From: Acidobacteriota bacterium | GTDB taxonomy: Bacteria > Acidobacteriota > Holophagae > Acanthopleuribacterales > Acanthopleuribacteraceae | Assembly: GCA_020439745.1 (NCBI GenBank) | Contig: JAGQSC010000044.1 | Coordinates: 62,001-126,000 of the forward strand | Reading direction: 5' to 3' | Length of the DNA stretch: 64,000 nt | Part shown: positions 44,159 to 52,464 of the stretch, piece by piece | Layout: every line of letters starts with the position of its first letter | How positions within the stretch are numbered: the first letter of the stretch is position 1 | Notes under the pieces: model-generated | Databases searched by the model: none | What the model was told of the DNA's origin: nothing | What the model saw: the letters and a program-made list of their open reading frames with translations, nothing else | Translations under genes and position numbers: made by a program

Positions 44159-46918
44159 TCAAGGGTTTTTTCCGTGTTTCTTGAGACTGAGTTCCAGTAG
44201 TTTGTCCTGCACCTGTTGGCGTCTTGGGTGGTTTGGCGTGCTCCAACGGAGAAAAGCGTTATAGTGATCTTGCGCTTTTGCCCAGTCTGATTTTGAATCC
44301 GCGTAGAAATCACCGAGCTCTAAATGCAGATTGGCATTGTTCGGCGAGGCCTTCAATGCGAGCTTAAAATGCTCTTCAGCCTCATCAAATTTCTCGAGAT
44401 GGCGTAGAGCCAGCCCCTTGTTGAAGATGGCAGGCCAGTAGCTGGGATCAATGGTTAATGATCGCTCGTATTTGACCAAAGCTTGTTGGGATTGCCCCAA
44501 TTCATCCAGACAGATGCCCCAGTTATTCCACGCTTCAGCGATGTGTTCGTTGATGTTGAGTGCAGTTTCTGCCGCTTTGGCCGCTTCGGCCCACGATTCT
44601 CGATTTACCAGCACGGCAGAAAGGTTGTTCCAAGCGTCCGCGTATTTTGGATGGTGACTGAGGATGTCGCGCAGTTGTGTCTCGGCCTTCTCAAAGTCGC
44701 CGGATTGGTAAATTGCGATCGCTTGATTATTGCGCGCCTCCGGGTTTTGGGGTTCCTTTTCCAGAACTAGGCGGTACTGTTGTTGACCCTGTTCGAATTT
44801 GCCGTGGTCAATATACCAGGCACCCAAAGACACATGCCATTCGGACCTGAATCCCTGAGTGAGGCGGATCGCCTCACGTAAATGAGTTTCCGCCTGATGG
44901 CTGTCCGAACTGCTGGCCAAGAGAACGCCTAACAGACCGTGTAACTCGGCGTCGTCCGACCTGCGTTTCAAGCCTTCACGGAACGCATCGATGGCTTCAC
45001 TGACACGGCCCTGTTCTTTGAGGGATTGCCCCAGCAAACGCCAACACAACACATGGAACGGGTCGCGTTTGAGACCCGCACGTAATAATTCTTCTGCTGA
45101 GGACCATTCGGCGTTTCGAATCAAAACCCATTGCACATAGGCGGATACCAATGCCGGATGGTCGCCGTCTTGGGACAATGCTTCCTCAAGTATTTGCTTG
45201 CTTTCCTCGGACCGTCCGAGTTTATAAAGGAACATCGCCTTTTTGGTTGTGGCTTCAGTGAACCGAGGATCCAAAGCAAGTGCTATGTCCACCAGTTCTA
45301 GTGCCTTTTCTGTATGACCGCGGCGATCTTCAACATTGGCCAGATTTACATGGAAACTGGGTACATTGGCATCGATTTCGATGGCATGCAGTAGCACTTC
45401 TACAGCACGATCCAACTCATTGAGACGTTCCAATGACACTGCCAAGTCGGACATGGCGGCCAGATTACCAGGATCAATCTCCAGCACAGTCTCTAGTTCA
45501 CTGCGTGCGTCTTCGTACAAATCGTCTTGAATGAATTGTCGCGCTTTTTCCAAGCGCACATGCAAACCAATGAAGTCTTTGGGATCGGGTCGATTGCCAT
45601 CGTCGATGTGTGTTTGGGACCCGACAGACACATAACCCAAAGAACGCAACTGTTCCAGGGTATCGCTGTCTAACGACATGGATGCGCCTTCCTCTTCATT
45701 GCCCATGCTACGCATCAATGATTCGAGTTCATCGTGGTAATCACTGTGTTTACCGGGGTTCTGAACGGCGACGTTGGCGAGTTCGCGAGGGTCGCGTTTG
45801 AGGTTGTAAAGTTCTGGCGTAGGTGCGTCGATGTATTTCCACATATTTTTGCGGATGGTCTTCAGCTTGGCCCAACCGTAGGTATAAAAGGGCAGGTAGG
45901 TTTCGCCGTACAAGTAACGGTCCATTTGAGAGACCCGATTTTCCAAAAGGGGTACCAGACTGGACCCTGATGACTCCTTCATGGGAGGCTGGTCGATCAG
46001 ATCTAAGAGGGTAGGAGCCAGATCCACCTGGCTGACTTCAGTGGTTATGCGGTGCTTTGCTGGGCCGCCCGGTATGCGAAGCATGAACGGGATATGTAAT
46101 GTGGCATCGTAGGCGAGAATGGCATGGGTCATTTCCTCGTGCTCACCAAGACTTTCGCCGTGATCTCCCAGAATGGCAACGACAGGATCAGAAGCTATTC
46201 GAGGATGGTTTAGGAGCCGACCCATCTGTTGGTCCATGTAGGCAATCTCACCTTGGTACAGACGGTCTTTATAGTCTTGTCTAAATGGGGCCGGTGGCGA
46301 ATAGGGTGCATGGGGGTCATAGAGGTGGACCCAAAGAAAGAAGTTGTCGTCTTGGGGCGTTTCGTCCAGCCATTGAATGGCTTCGTTAATCGTAAATTCA
46401 GCGGGTCGATCGGGGACCATCCGCGGGTGCCGTTCACGCCCTGTCGAAAGATCGTCGTTGTACGTTTCAAAGCCCTGGTTCAATCCATACTTCTTGTCCA
46501 GAACGGCGGCAGATACGAAAGCAGCGGTTCGATATCCTTGCTGCTTGAGGTGCTCAGCCAAAGTGACGACGTTATCAGAAACTCGGTGAATCCCATTGTT
46601 GCGCACCTGGTGTTGAGGCGGGTATAAGCCCGTCATAATGCTCGAATGTGCAACCAGCGTGATCGGTGCCACGGAATAGGCTTGCTCGAATACGATGCCC
46701 TGCTCCGCAAAGCTCGCTAAGTTTGGGGTAGCTACGTCTTCGACTCCATAAGGTTCCAGTTGATCGCTACGTGTGGTATCCATGGTGATGATTAGTACGG
46801 ATCGGCGGTCCCGCTCGATGGGTGCCACGTCTTTGCCCGGTTTGTGTCGCTTCACCAAGAACCATGCAAAGCCAACAAGACCAGCCGTGATCATCAAGGC
46901 ACCTATCCACTTTGACAT
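44159..46918 (-). CDS. Alkaline-phosphatase-fold (sulfatase-like) enzyme with Thr nucleophile and TPR tail
   Basis: A membrane-anchored enzyme of 919 residues. ATG 46918 has GGAAGGAG upstream; an upstream ATG at 46966 precedes the -10. A membrane helix (5-22) is followed by the catalytic domain: metal site MDTTR (Asp47), ATPNLASFAEQG and LGDHGESLGEH. Where sulfatases have the formylglycine motif C/S-x-P-x-R, it reads ITLVAHSS, giving Thr87 as nucleophile, as in phosphoethanolamine-type transferases and phosphodiesterases. About 12 TPRs fill residues 430-910. It is therefore more likely a phospho-transferase or hydrolase than a sulfatase. Substrate unknown. Confidence 0.86.
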   Translation of the reverse strand: MSKWIGALMITAGLVGFAWFLVKRHKPGKDVAPIERDRRSVLIITMDTTRSDQLEPYGVEDVATPNLASFAEQGIVFEQAYSVAPITLVAHSSIMTGLYPPQHQVRNNGIHRVSDNVVTLAEHLKQQGYRTAAFVSAAVLDKKYGLNQGFETYNDDLSTGRERHPRMVPDRPAEFTINEAIQWLDETPQDDNFFLWVHLYDPHAPYSPPAPFRQDYKDRLYQGEIAYMDQQMGRLLNHPRIASDPVVAILGDHGESLGEHEEMTHAILAYDATLHIPFMLRIPGGPAKHRITTEVSQVDLAPTLLDLIDQPPMKESSGSSLVPLLENRVSQMDRYLYGETYLPFYTYGWAKLKTIRKNMWKYIDAPTPELYNLKRDPRELANVAVQNPGKHSDYHDELESLMRSMGNEEEGASMSLDSDTLEQLRSLGYVSVGSQTHIDDGNRPDPKDFIGLHVRLEKARQFIQDDLYEDARSELETVLEIDPGNLAAMSDLAVSLERLNELDRAVEVLLHAIEIDANVPSFHVNLANVEDRRGHTEKALELVDIALALDPRFTEATTKKAMFLYKLGRSEESKQILEEALSQDGDHPALVSAYVQWVLIRNAEWSSAEELLRAGLKRDPFHVLCWRLLGQSLKEQGRVSEAIDAFREGLKRRSDDAELHGLLGVLLASSSDSHQAETHLREAIRLTQGFRSEWHVSLGAWYIDHGKFEQGQQQYRLVLEKEPQNPEARNNQAIAIYQSGDFEKAETQLRDILSHHPKYADAWNNLSAVLVNRESWAEAAKAAETALNINEHIAEAWNNWGICLDELGQSQQALVKYERSLTIDPSYWPAIFNKGLALRHLEKFDEAEEHFKLALKASPNNANLHLELGDFYADSKSDWAKAQDHYNAFLRWSTPNHPRRQQVQDKLLELSLKKHGKNP

Positions 46919-46949
46919 CCGGTACTCCTTCCCGTGCTTGGATTCCCGG

Positions 46950-46956
46950 TATAATA
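46950..46956. promoter_or_regulatory. Symmetric -10 element of a divergent promoter pair
   Basis: The heptamer TATAATA reads TATAAT on the plus strand (46950-46955) and TATTAT on the minus strand (46951-46956). It stands 33 bases upstream of the minus-strand ATG at 46918 and 48 upstream of the plus-strand ATG at 47003. One site could serve both genes. Confidence 0.5.
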
Positions 46957-47002
46957 CACGCCGCATGCCGATAACTGAAGTGTCAGCAAGCAGGAAGGCT
47001 AC

Positions 47003-47443
47003 ATGATGAAATCATTGGTTTTTTGCGTGTTGTGGATTGTGCCCTTGGGAGCTCAAGATCCTAATTTGCCGCCATCAATGTTAAAGAACATCTGGTGGAA
47101 CCAACAAGCGGGACAAGATCTGGGACTCACACCGAATGTTAGAGCCGAAATGGACCAACGCTTACGTACCTTTTTTGAAACGAGAGTTAGCCTAAACCAA
47201 GAAGTACTGGCCAAACGCACACAATTGGAAGCTCATTTGAAGAAAGGTGCTTTTGAAGATGCGGAAAAGGTAGCACAACAGATGGCGGAACTGGCTGCGC
47301 GTCTCAACGCCAATCAGGAATGGTTACGGCGCACTGTGATTCAGATGTTGAGCTCTGGCCAAAGGGCGTTGTTGGCTGAGAAATATGAACATCTCTACCG
47401 TCAGAACTGGGTTGTGTTTAGCAAACGACCCAAGCGTTCGTAA
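47003..47443 (+). CDS. Periplasmic Spy/CpxP-like helical protein
   Basis: A 146-residue exported protein. A signal peptide (MMKSLVFCVLWIVPLGAQ) is followed by an all-helical, charged body with L-T-P-x-x-R-A-E (LGLTPNVRAEMDQ) and a C-terminal QRALLAEKYEHLYR, resembling the LTxxQ repeats of Spy, CpxP and ZraP. These proteins act as periplasmic chaperones or metal-stress modulators. AGGAAGG precedes the start. The family call is by pattern only. Confidence 0.7.
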   Translation: MMKSLVFCVLWIVPLGAQDPNLPPSMLKNIWWNQQAGQDLGLTPNVRAEMDQRLRTFFETRVSLNQEVLAKRTQLEAHLKKGAFEDAEKVAQQMAELAARLNANQEWLRRTVIQMLSSGQRALLAEKYEHLYRQNWVVFSKRPKRS

Positions 47444-47453
47444 GAAAGGTCCA

Positions 47454-49106
47454 TTAAAAACCGGGCCTGGGTGGACATGCCCCGTAATTCACGAAACTGA
47501 CCAGTTGAGTGATGGAGGGGTTTGTTTCAAAGCAAGCATTGAACTCGCTTGGCCACTGGCTGTAGCCCGTACCAAGCGATGTCAATACATGAGGCGCCAT
47601 GATTCGATAGTGACTGTTGGGCACTAGGTAATAGGTATTCGCGGTAAGGTCAGGCCAGCGCACATCCACTTGAATAGGTCCCGTGGCGGCACCTAACCCA
47701 AAATGGGCACGGGGTTCGCTATTACCCAAATAGTTGGCGTTCCCGTTTATTTCATGGACTTGAGGACCATTCGGGGTATGCGCGGTCACTTGGCAACCGA
47801 AGCCGAAGGGCGCAAAAGGCCCGGGCTGAAGCGTTTCCACTTGGATCTGAATCCAGTTTGTGCCCGGTCCCTGAAGATTGTTACGCAAGTACATGAGGGG
47901 TTCGTTTCGAGAGAATATGACCACCTCCATGTCGCCGTCGCGGTCCGCATCTAGATGGGCAATACCCCGTCCTTGGCCTGTATGATTGATGTTGTAAGCC
48001 ACATGGGATTCGGTAAATGTATCATCGCCATTGTTGATATAGAGCGTCGTGGGCTTGTTGTCATAGGGTGTGGTTGCCCATCCGTTGGTCGAAATAATGT
48101 CCAACCATCCGTCGTGATTGACATCATTGCCAATCGTCCCCCATGACCAGAAGCCGTAACGCATGCCAGAAGATTCAGGCACCAAGAAAAGGTTGTGGCT
48201 GCCCAAATTGAGCATCAACATGTTTCCGTCGTTGTCGAGGCCCGATGACTTGAAGATGGAGGTGATGTGCCAATCCAACAGGCCGTCGTTGTTGAAATCC
48301 CCCAAATAGCCACCCATACCATTCGTTTCATAACAACAGCCCGAAAGCATGGTGCGGTCTTCAAATGTGCCGTTTCCAAGATTGGCATAGTAGTGGCTGG
48401 AGTTGAAATCGGCTGTAACCAACAACTCAGGGTATCCATCGCCATTCATGTCTCCAAAGTGGGCTGAAAATCCGCGCGTGTTGCCGCGGTCAATGCTGAC
48501 AAGGTCGGTGACGTCAGTAAAGGTCTCATCACCGTTGTTGCGGTACAGACAATTGCCCAGGGCCCCGTCAAACCAGCCTGTGACGAATAAGTCGAGGTCG
48601 CCGTCCAGGTCGTAGTCACCAAAGGCGGCGCTAAACCCGTCATGTTGAATGGACGAACTGGTGGTGACTCCCGCTGTCGAAGTTATGTCTACAAAACCAG
48701 TACCAGCCAAGTTTTTCAAGAGCTTGTGATGGCCGGGTCCCACTGTGGATCCAGTGGCTCCGTAACTCGTGATGAAGAGGTCGGGCCATCCATCATTGTT
48801 GAAATCGCCAACCGCCGCACCCACACCTACGTGACTCATTTGCACGCCAAAACTTAACGATTGGTCCACAAAGGTTCCATCACCCTGATTGATGAAAAGT
48901 GCGTCCGGCCTGCCACTTCCTCCCAGTGCGAACAGGTCGGGCCAGCCATCCCGGTTGAAATCGCCTACCGTGCCACCCCCTTGCATTTCTTTCCCGGCGT
49001 GGGTTTCACCAAAGGTATGAGAAAAGGTGAGTCCTGCGTTTGTCGTTTCATCTGAAAACTGGGCAAAAGACGAGGATACCAGTACCAACCACCATACGTA
49101 CCTCAT
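47454..49106 (-). CDS. Exported FG-GAP/VCBS repeat protein (CRTAC/UnbV type)
   Basis: A 550-residue secreted protein. A signal peptide (MRYVWWLVLVSSSFAQ) is followed by about seven beta-propeller FG-GAP repeats, each with a calcium loop such as GDFNRDGWPDLF, GDFNNDGWPDLF, GDYDLDGDLDLF and GDMNGDGYPELL. The C-terminal 130 residues form the UnbV/ASPIC domain (NWIQIQVETL to HFGLGAATGPIQVDVRWP). Such proteins are abundant in Acidobacteria and Planctomycetes; an adhesion or cell-surface role is assumed. GAGGAGG lies before the ATG. Its end faces the Spy-like gene. Confidence 0.92.
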   Translation of the reverse strand: MRYVWWLVLVSSSFAQFSDETTNAGLTFSHTFGETHAGKEMQGGGTVGDFNRDGWPDLFALGGSGRPDALFINQGDGTFVDQSLSFGVQMSHVGVGAAVGDFNNDGWPDLFITSYGATGSTVGPGHHKLLKNLAGTGFVDITSTAGVTTSSSIQHDGFSAAFGDYDLDGDLDLFVTGWFDGALGNCLYRNNGDETFTDVTDLVSIDRGNTRGFSAHFGDMNGDGYPELLVTADFNSSHYYANLGNGTFEDRTMLSGCCYETNGMGGYLGDFNNDGLLDWHITSIFKSSGLDNDGNMLMLNLGSHNLFLVPESSGMRYGFWSWGTIGNDVNHDGWLDIISTNGWATTPYDNKPTTLYINNGDDTFTESHVAYNINHTGQGRGIAHLDADRDGDMEVVIFSRNEPLMYLRNNLQGPGTNWIQIQVETLQPGPFAPFGFGCQVTAHTPNGPQVHEINGNANYLGNSEPRAHFGLGAATGPIQVDVRWPDLTANTYYLVPNSHYRIMAPHVLTSLGTGYSQWPSEFNACFETNPSITQLVSFVNYGACPPRPGF

Positions 49107-49161
49107 CGGACCTCCTCGTTCTTAGAAGCAGATGAGGGTTAACTATAGCAGCTGGCGAGGA

Positions 49162-50538
49162 TCACAAGTAATATCTCAAATACACGTATATGGTGGCGAT
49201 AACGAGTGTAAACAGCATGACTGGGAAACCGTAGGCCAGGAACTTGGTAAACGAAATCGGTTTCCCGGCCTTTTCCGCAATGCCAATCACAATGACGTTG
49301 GCCGAGGCCCCTATGGGTGAACCGTTACCGCCTAAACAGGCGCCTAGCGCCAAGGCCCACCAAACCGGAATCAATGTAGGGTGATGTAGTGTTTCCGCGG
49401 GTAGGTTGGAGATATCTAATGCGCCTTGGTGAAAAACGGTATTGGCCATGTCCAATACCAAAGGGATCATGGTAGCAACAAACGGAATATTGTCCACGAT
49501 GGCTGAACCGATACCAGAGAACCACAACATCACCATGGTGGTGAACAGCATGCTGTCTTCGCTGGGATTGGTGACATCAATCATGAATGCACTCATGTCG
49601 CTGATCAATCCCACTTTCACCACACCGCCGACTATGATGAACAAGCCAATAAAGAAAAAGATTGTCGGCCACTCAACTTCAGCCAACGTGTGGTGTGGGT
49701 CATCGCCGGAAATCAGTAACAAGACCGCTGCGCCCAAGAGGGCCACCGTGGCGGGCTCCATGTGTAGAACGCCGTGAAGCGCAAAACCAGCGATGGTTGC
49801 GCCCATAACAATGAGTGACTTCTTAACCAAGGAATGATCGCGAATCAGTCTTCGCTCATCCATGTTCATGACACGTAAGCGGTTCTCCTCGGTGACCTTG
49901 AGCCTTTTGCGAAACATGAACCAGAGGATGAACATGTATGCGGCAACCATCAACAAGACTATGGGCGTCAGATGGATGATGAAATCGCCAAATGTCAATT
50001 TGGCTTTAGATGCGACCATCAAATTAGGTGGGTCGCCGATGAGCGTTGCAGTGCCGCCGATATTTGAGGAAATAGCTTCTGCAATGAGGAATGGGATGGG
50101 GTCAATTTCAAGCTCATCAGCCACTAACAAGGTTACCGGTGCTATGAGCAAAACAGTGGTCACGTTATCCAAGAAAGCCGACGAAAAGGCGGTAACCACC
50201 ACAAACAAGAGCATGATGCGCATGGGCTTCCCGTCTGCCATTTTTACGGACCGAATCGCCACCCATTCAAAAATGCCGCTTTTACTCATGATATTGATCA
50301 GGATCATCATGGAAATCAAAAGAAATACAACGTTGTAATCAATCCCGTATTTCTCAGTGTGGAAGGCTTCATGTTGGGTCAGGATGGGCAAGCCAATCAT
50401 CAAGGCGGCACCCATGAGCGCCACCTTGGTCTTGTGAACCTTTTCACTGACAATAATCGCGTAAGACAGTGCGAAGATAGCTGTTGCCAGCCAGTAAATC
50501 GTTGGCGTCGCCTCTGTTACGGCACCGTGGACCGTCAT
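49162..50538 (-). CDS. NhaD-type Na+/H+ antiporter (ArsB/NhaD superfamily)
   Basis: An inner-membrane ion transporter of 458 residues with about 12 helices. Family marks are AFLDNVTTVLLIAPV and SNIGGTATLIGDPPN in the first half and SAIVDNIPFVATMIP plus LGACLGGNGSPIGASANV in the second, the inverted repeat of the NhaD/CitM fold with acidic Asp residues in both. Citrate and arsenite carriers share the fold; the GDPPN and GNGSPIGASAN forms fit NhaD best. It is the last gene of the desaturase-CBS-antiporter operon, 13 bases after the CBS gene. Confidence 0.88.
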   Translation of the reverse strand: MTVHGAVTEATPTIYWLATAIFALSYAIIVSEKVHKTKVALMGAALMIGLPILTQHEAFHTEKYGIDYNVVFLLISMMILINIMSKSGIFEWVAIRSVKMADGKPMRIMLLFVVVTAFSSAFLDNVTTVLLIAPVTLLVADELEIDPIPFLIAEAISSNIGGTATLIGDPPNLMVASKAKLTFGDFIIHLTPIVLLMVAAYMFILWFMFRKRLKVTEENRLRVMNMDERRLIRDHSLVKKSLIVMGATIAGFALHGVLHMEPATVALLGAAVLLLISGDDPHHTLAEVEWPTIFFFIGLFIIVGGVVKVGLISDMSAFMIDVTNPSEDSMLFTTMVMLWFSGIGSAIVDNIPFVATMIPLVLDMANTVFHQGALDISNLPAETLHHPTLIPVWWALALGACLGGNGSPIGASANVIVIGIAEKAGKPISFTKFLAYGFPVMLFTLVIATIYVYLRYYL

Positions 50539-50551
50539 ATCATCCTCTAAT

Positions 50552-51004
50552 TTATCGCGAGATTTCCAGCTTGTATCGCAGTCTCGCCAGTACGCTGGAC
50601 CTGGTGATCATGCCGATGAATTTGTTCCCCTCAATGACAGGGATGGCTTTGCGGCGATGATGAACGAAAAGCGCGACCGCTTTGATGACCGCATCATTGG
50701 GTTCCACGCTATCAATAGCCTTTACCATAAGATCGCGTGCAGTTTTGTTCTTGATGCGTTCGTATTTTTCCTCAAAATAGCCGGCATGGATAACGTTCAT
50801 TAGATCCTCATCCATTTCGACGTAATACGGGACAATCGTCTTGAAAATGTCGTGAACACCGATCATTCCCAAGAGTTGGTCATTGGCGTCTATGACGGCC
50901 GCAGACTCGTGGGCGGAATCAATGAATAGATGGATGAGTTCCGAGATGGTCGTGTCTGGAGCAACGGTCAATGGGTCGGAAATGATCGAGTTCTTGACAA
51001 TCAT
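50552..51004 (-). CDS. Two-CBS-domain protein
   Basis: A soluble protein of 150 residues with a Bateman pair: CBS1 about 8-60 (DPLTVAPDTTISELIHLF to LLGMIGVHDIF) and CBS2 about 88-145 (DSVEPNDAVIKAVALF to FIGMITRSSVL). Bateman modules sense adenine nucleotides or ionic strength. Its place directly before the antiporter gene suggests it gates or tunes that transporter, an inference from position. It begins 19 bases after the desaturase stop. Confidence 0.92.
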   Translation of the reverse strand: MIVKNSIISDPLTVAPDTTISELIHLFIDSAHESAAVIDANDQLLGMIGVHDIFKTIVPYYVEMDEDLMNVIHAGYFEEKYERIKNKTARDLMVKAIDSVEPNDAVIKAVALFVHHRRKAIPVIEGNKFIGMITRSSVLARLRYKLEISR

Positions 51005-51023
51005 CGGGATTTCTCTGTGCTTG

Positions 51024-52178
51024 TTACGCTACCGCCGCGTTGAGTAAGGAGGCATGGGTTTGCTGCCAATGATCCATGGCCGTTCTGCAAGAACGTTTCA
51101 AATCGCGATAGCGAATTTTGAATTGGTCCAGTTCGCCTTTGATGCTTCGGCTCTTTTCGCGAAGCAGAATCTGTTTTTGATCCATCCACGCGATGCGGGA
51201 TTGGTTCCACGCTTCTAGAGCCGTAACTGCATTTTTGTAGGCGTCCTCAAGCGAATGACGTAAATGCTCCAACGCTGGATTTGAGTTCAGGTGTGAAATT
51301 GCTTGGGCGCGTTGGGTTTCTAGCCGCGCTTTCTGGATGGCTAGGCGTGGTGCTCGCCTGAGTTCCGTGGCCAACCCCAATCGCTCTAAGGTGTGGATAA
51401 TCCACTTGCCTGGGTCGTACGCATACCACTTGATGCCGTTTCGATAATCATATTGGAAACTGTGGTGGAAGTTGTGATAGCCCTCACCATAGGTGACCAA
51501 TGCCAGCAGGGGATTATCGCGCGAAGTGTCTTTAGTCGAATAAGGACGCGTACCCCAAATGTGTGCCAGCGAATTGATGAAGAACGTAAAATGGTGATTC
51601 AATACGATGCGCAGAATACCTGCCAACAAAAACGTGCCCCACAACTTCCCGTGCCAGTAACCAATCGCTAATGGCAAACCCGCATTCACGAGGATGGCCA
51701 GGGGGATGTAAAAGCGGTGTTGAAACTGGCAGATAGGGTCTCGGGCCAGGTCCTTAATATGATCGAAATTGCGGGAACCTGATTTGTAATCGCGAATGAT
51801 CCAACCAATGTGTGAAAACCAAAATCCACGGGTCGCAGCATAAGGATCACGTTTTTTGTCATCGACATATTTGTGATGGTTGCGGTGGTCTGCACTCCAA
51901 TTGAGGATGGAGTTTTGTAGTGCGGCGGCTCCAAAAACCGCTAAAAACAGACGAACCGCCGGATGTGCTTTGAAGGCCCGGTGTGACCACAGTCTGTGAT
52001 ACCCCACAGTGATCGAAAAGCCGGTAATCGCCAACATAACCAAGAAAACAGACCATTCCAGTCCATCGTAACCGACCGCAAATCCATAGACTGGCACGAT
52101 GGTGATTGCCGCAAGAAACGTCAATCCCAGGACCAAAAAGTTGACCCAGATTACTGGTGCATTTTCTCTGTCGTACAC
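51024..52178 (-). CDS. Acyl-lipid/acyl-CoA delta-9-type fatty acid desaturase
   Basis: A di-iron membrane enzyme of 384 residues. The three histidine boxes are present: HRLWSHRAF, HRNHH and HNFHH, separated by two pairs of membrane helices, the pattern of stearoyl-CoA-type delta-9 desaturases. The catalytic part ends near 285; about 100 more residues form a charged coiled-coil-like tail not found in typical bacterial members. The start is GTG at 52178 behind GGAGGG. It heads an operon with CBS and antiporter genes. Adjusts membrane fluidity. Confidence 0.92.
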   Translation of the reverse strand: MYDRENAPVIWVNFLVLGLTFLAAITIVPVYGFAVGYDGLEWSVFLVMLAITGFSITVGYHRLWSHRAFKAHPAVRLFLAVFGAAALQNSILNWSADHRNHHKYVDDKKRDPYAATRGFWFSHIGWIIRDYKSGSRNFDHIKDLARDPICQFQHRFYIPLAILVNAGLPLAIGYWHGKLWGTFLLAGILRIVLNHHFTFFINSLAHIWGTRPYSTKDTSRDNPLLALVTYGEGYHNFHHSFQYDYRNGIKWYAYDPGKWIIHTLERLGLATELRRAPRLAIQKARLETQRAQAISHLNSNPALEHLRHSLEDAYKNAVTALEAWNQSRIAWMDQKQILLREKSRSIKGELDQFKIRYRDLKRSCRTAMDHWQQTHASLLNAAVA

Positions 52179-52299
52179 GCAACCCTCCGCGATTCCCTAA
52201 CTGGCACAAGGCTATCAAATTGGCGGGTGAATTCACAGCTTAAAAGGGAGCGGAGGCTCGTTTTTTTGCAGATGGACTGTGATCAAGCGCACAAAACCC

Positions 52300-52460
52300 A
52301 GGCTGTTAGCGTGTTCCCGCGGGAAATGTGTGGCAAATCACGGATTTCGGTTTGTGGAGGACCCACATTGGCCACGTGAGCAGAGACGTTTAAGCATCTT
52401 CTCCCTCCCAAACATCCGCAAGTCAGGGCGGTTCGGCACCCCCCACCGAACCGCCTTTTC
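52300..52460 (+). ncRNA. Candidate plus-strand structured small RNA
   Basis: Between the divergently read desaturase and the next minus-strand gene lies a run of strong structures: palindrome TTCCCGCGGGAA (52314-52325), hairpin AAATC/GATTT (52335-52347), and a ten-pair stem with one bulge joining 52350-52360 to 52404-52413. The run ends in a plus-oriented terminator (52427-52462). No plus-strand protein gene lies nearby upstream, and there is no start codon with ribosome site. The 5' end and promoter are unclear, so the left boundary is approximate. Confidence 0.35.
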
Positions 52461-52462
52461 TT
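52427..52462 (+). terminator. Plus-strand intrinsic terminator without an upstream plus-strand gene
   Basis: GGCGGTTCGG (52427-52436), a nine-base C-rich loop and CCGAACCGCC (52446-52455) make ten perfect pairs, followed by TTTTCTTGTTT. On the minus strand the stem is followed by CTGACT, not T's, so it points to plus-strand transcription. Confidence 0.75.
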
Positions 52463-52464
52463 GT

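Noticed and set aside
46919-46966. ATG at 46966 as start of the phosphohydrolase-TPR gene
   Set aside because: It lies upstream of the -10 element, and a strong GGAAGGAG selects ATG 46918.
52229-52236. Palindrome TGAATTCA upstream of the desaturase as a further FadR-type site
   Set aside because: Only the outer TGAAT/ATTCA letters overlap, the length is eight rather than 14, and a desaturase need not belong to the regulon.
52248-52267. GAGC/GCTC hairpin followed by seven T's as a second plus-strand terminator
   Set aside because: Only four base pairs with a four-base loop; too weak to claim beside the strong terminator at 52427.
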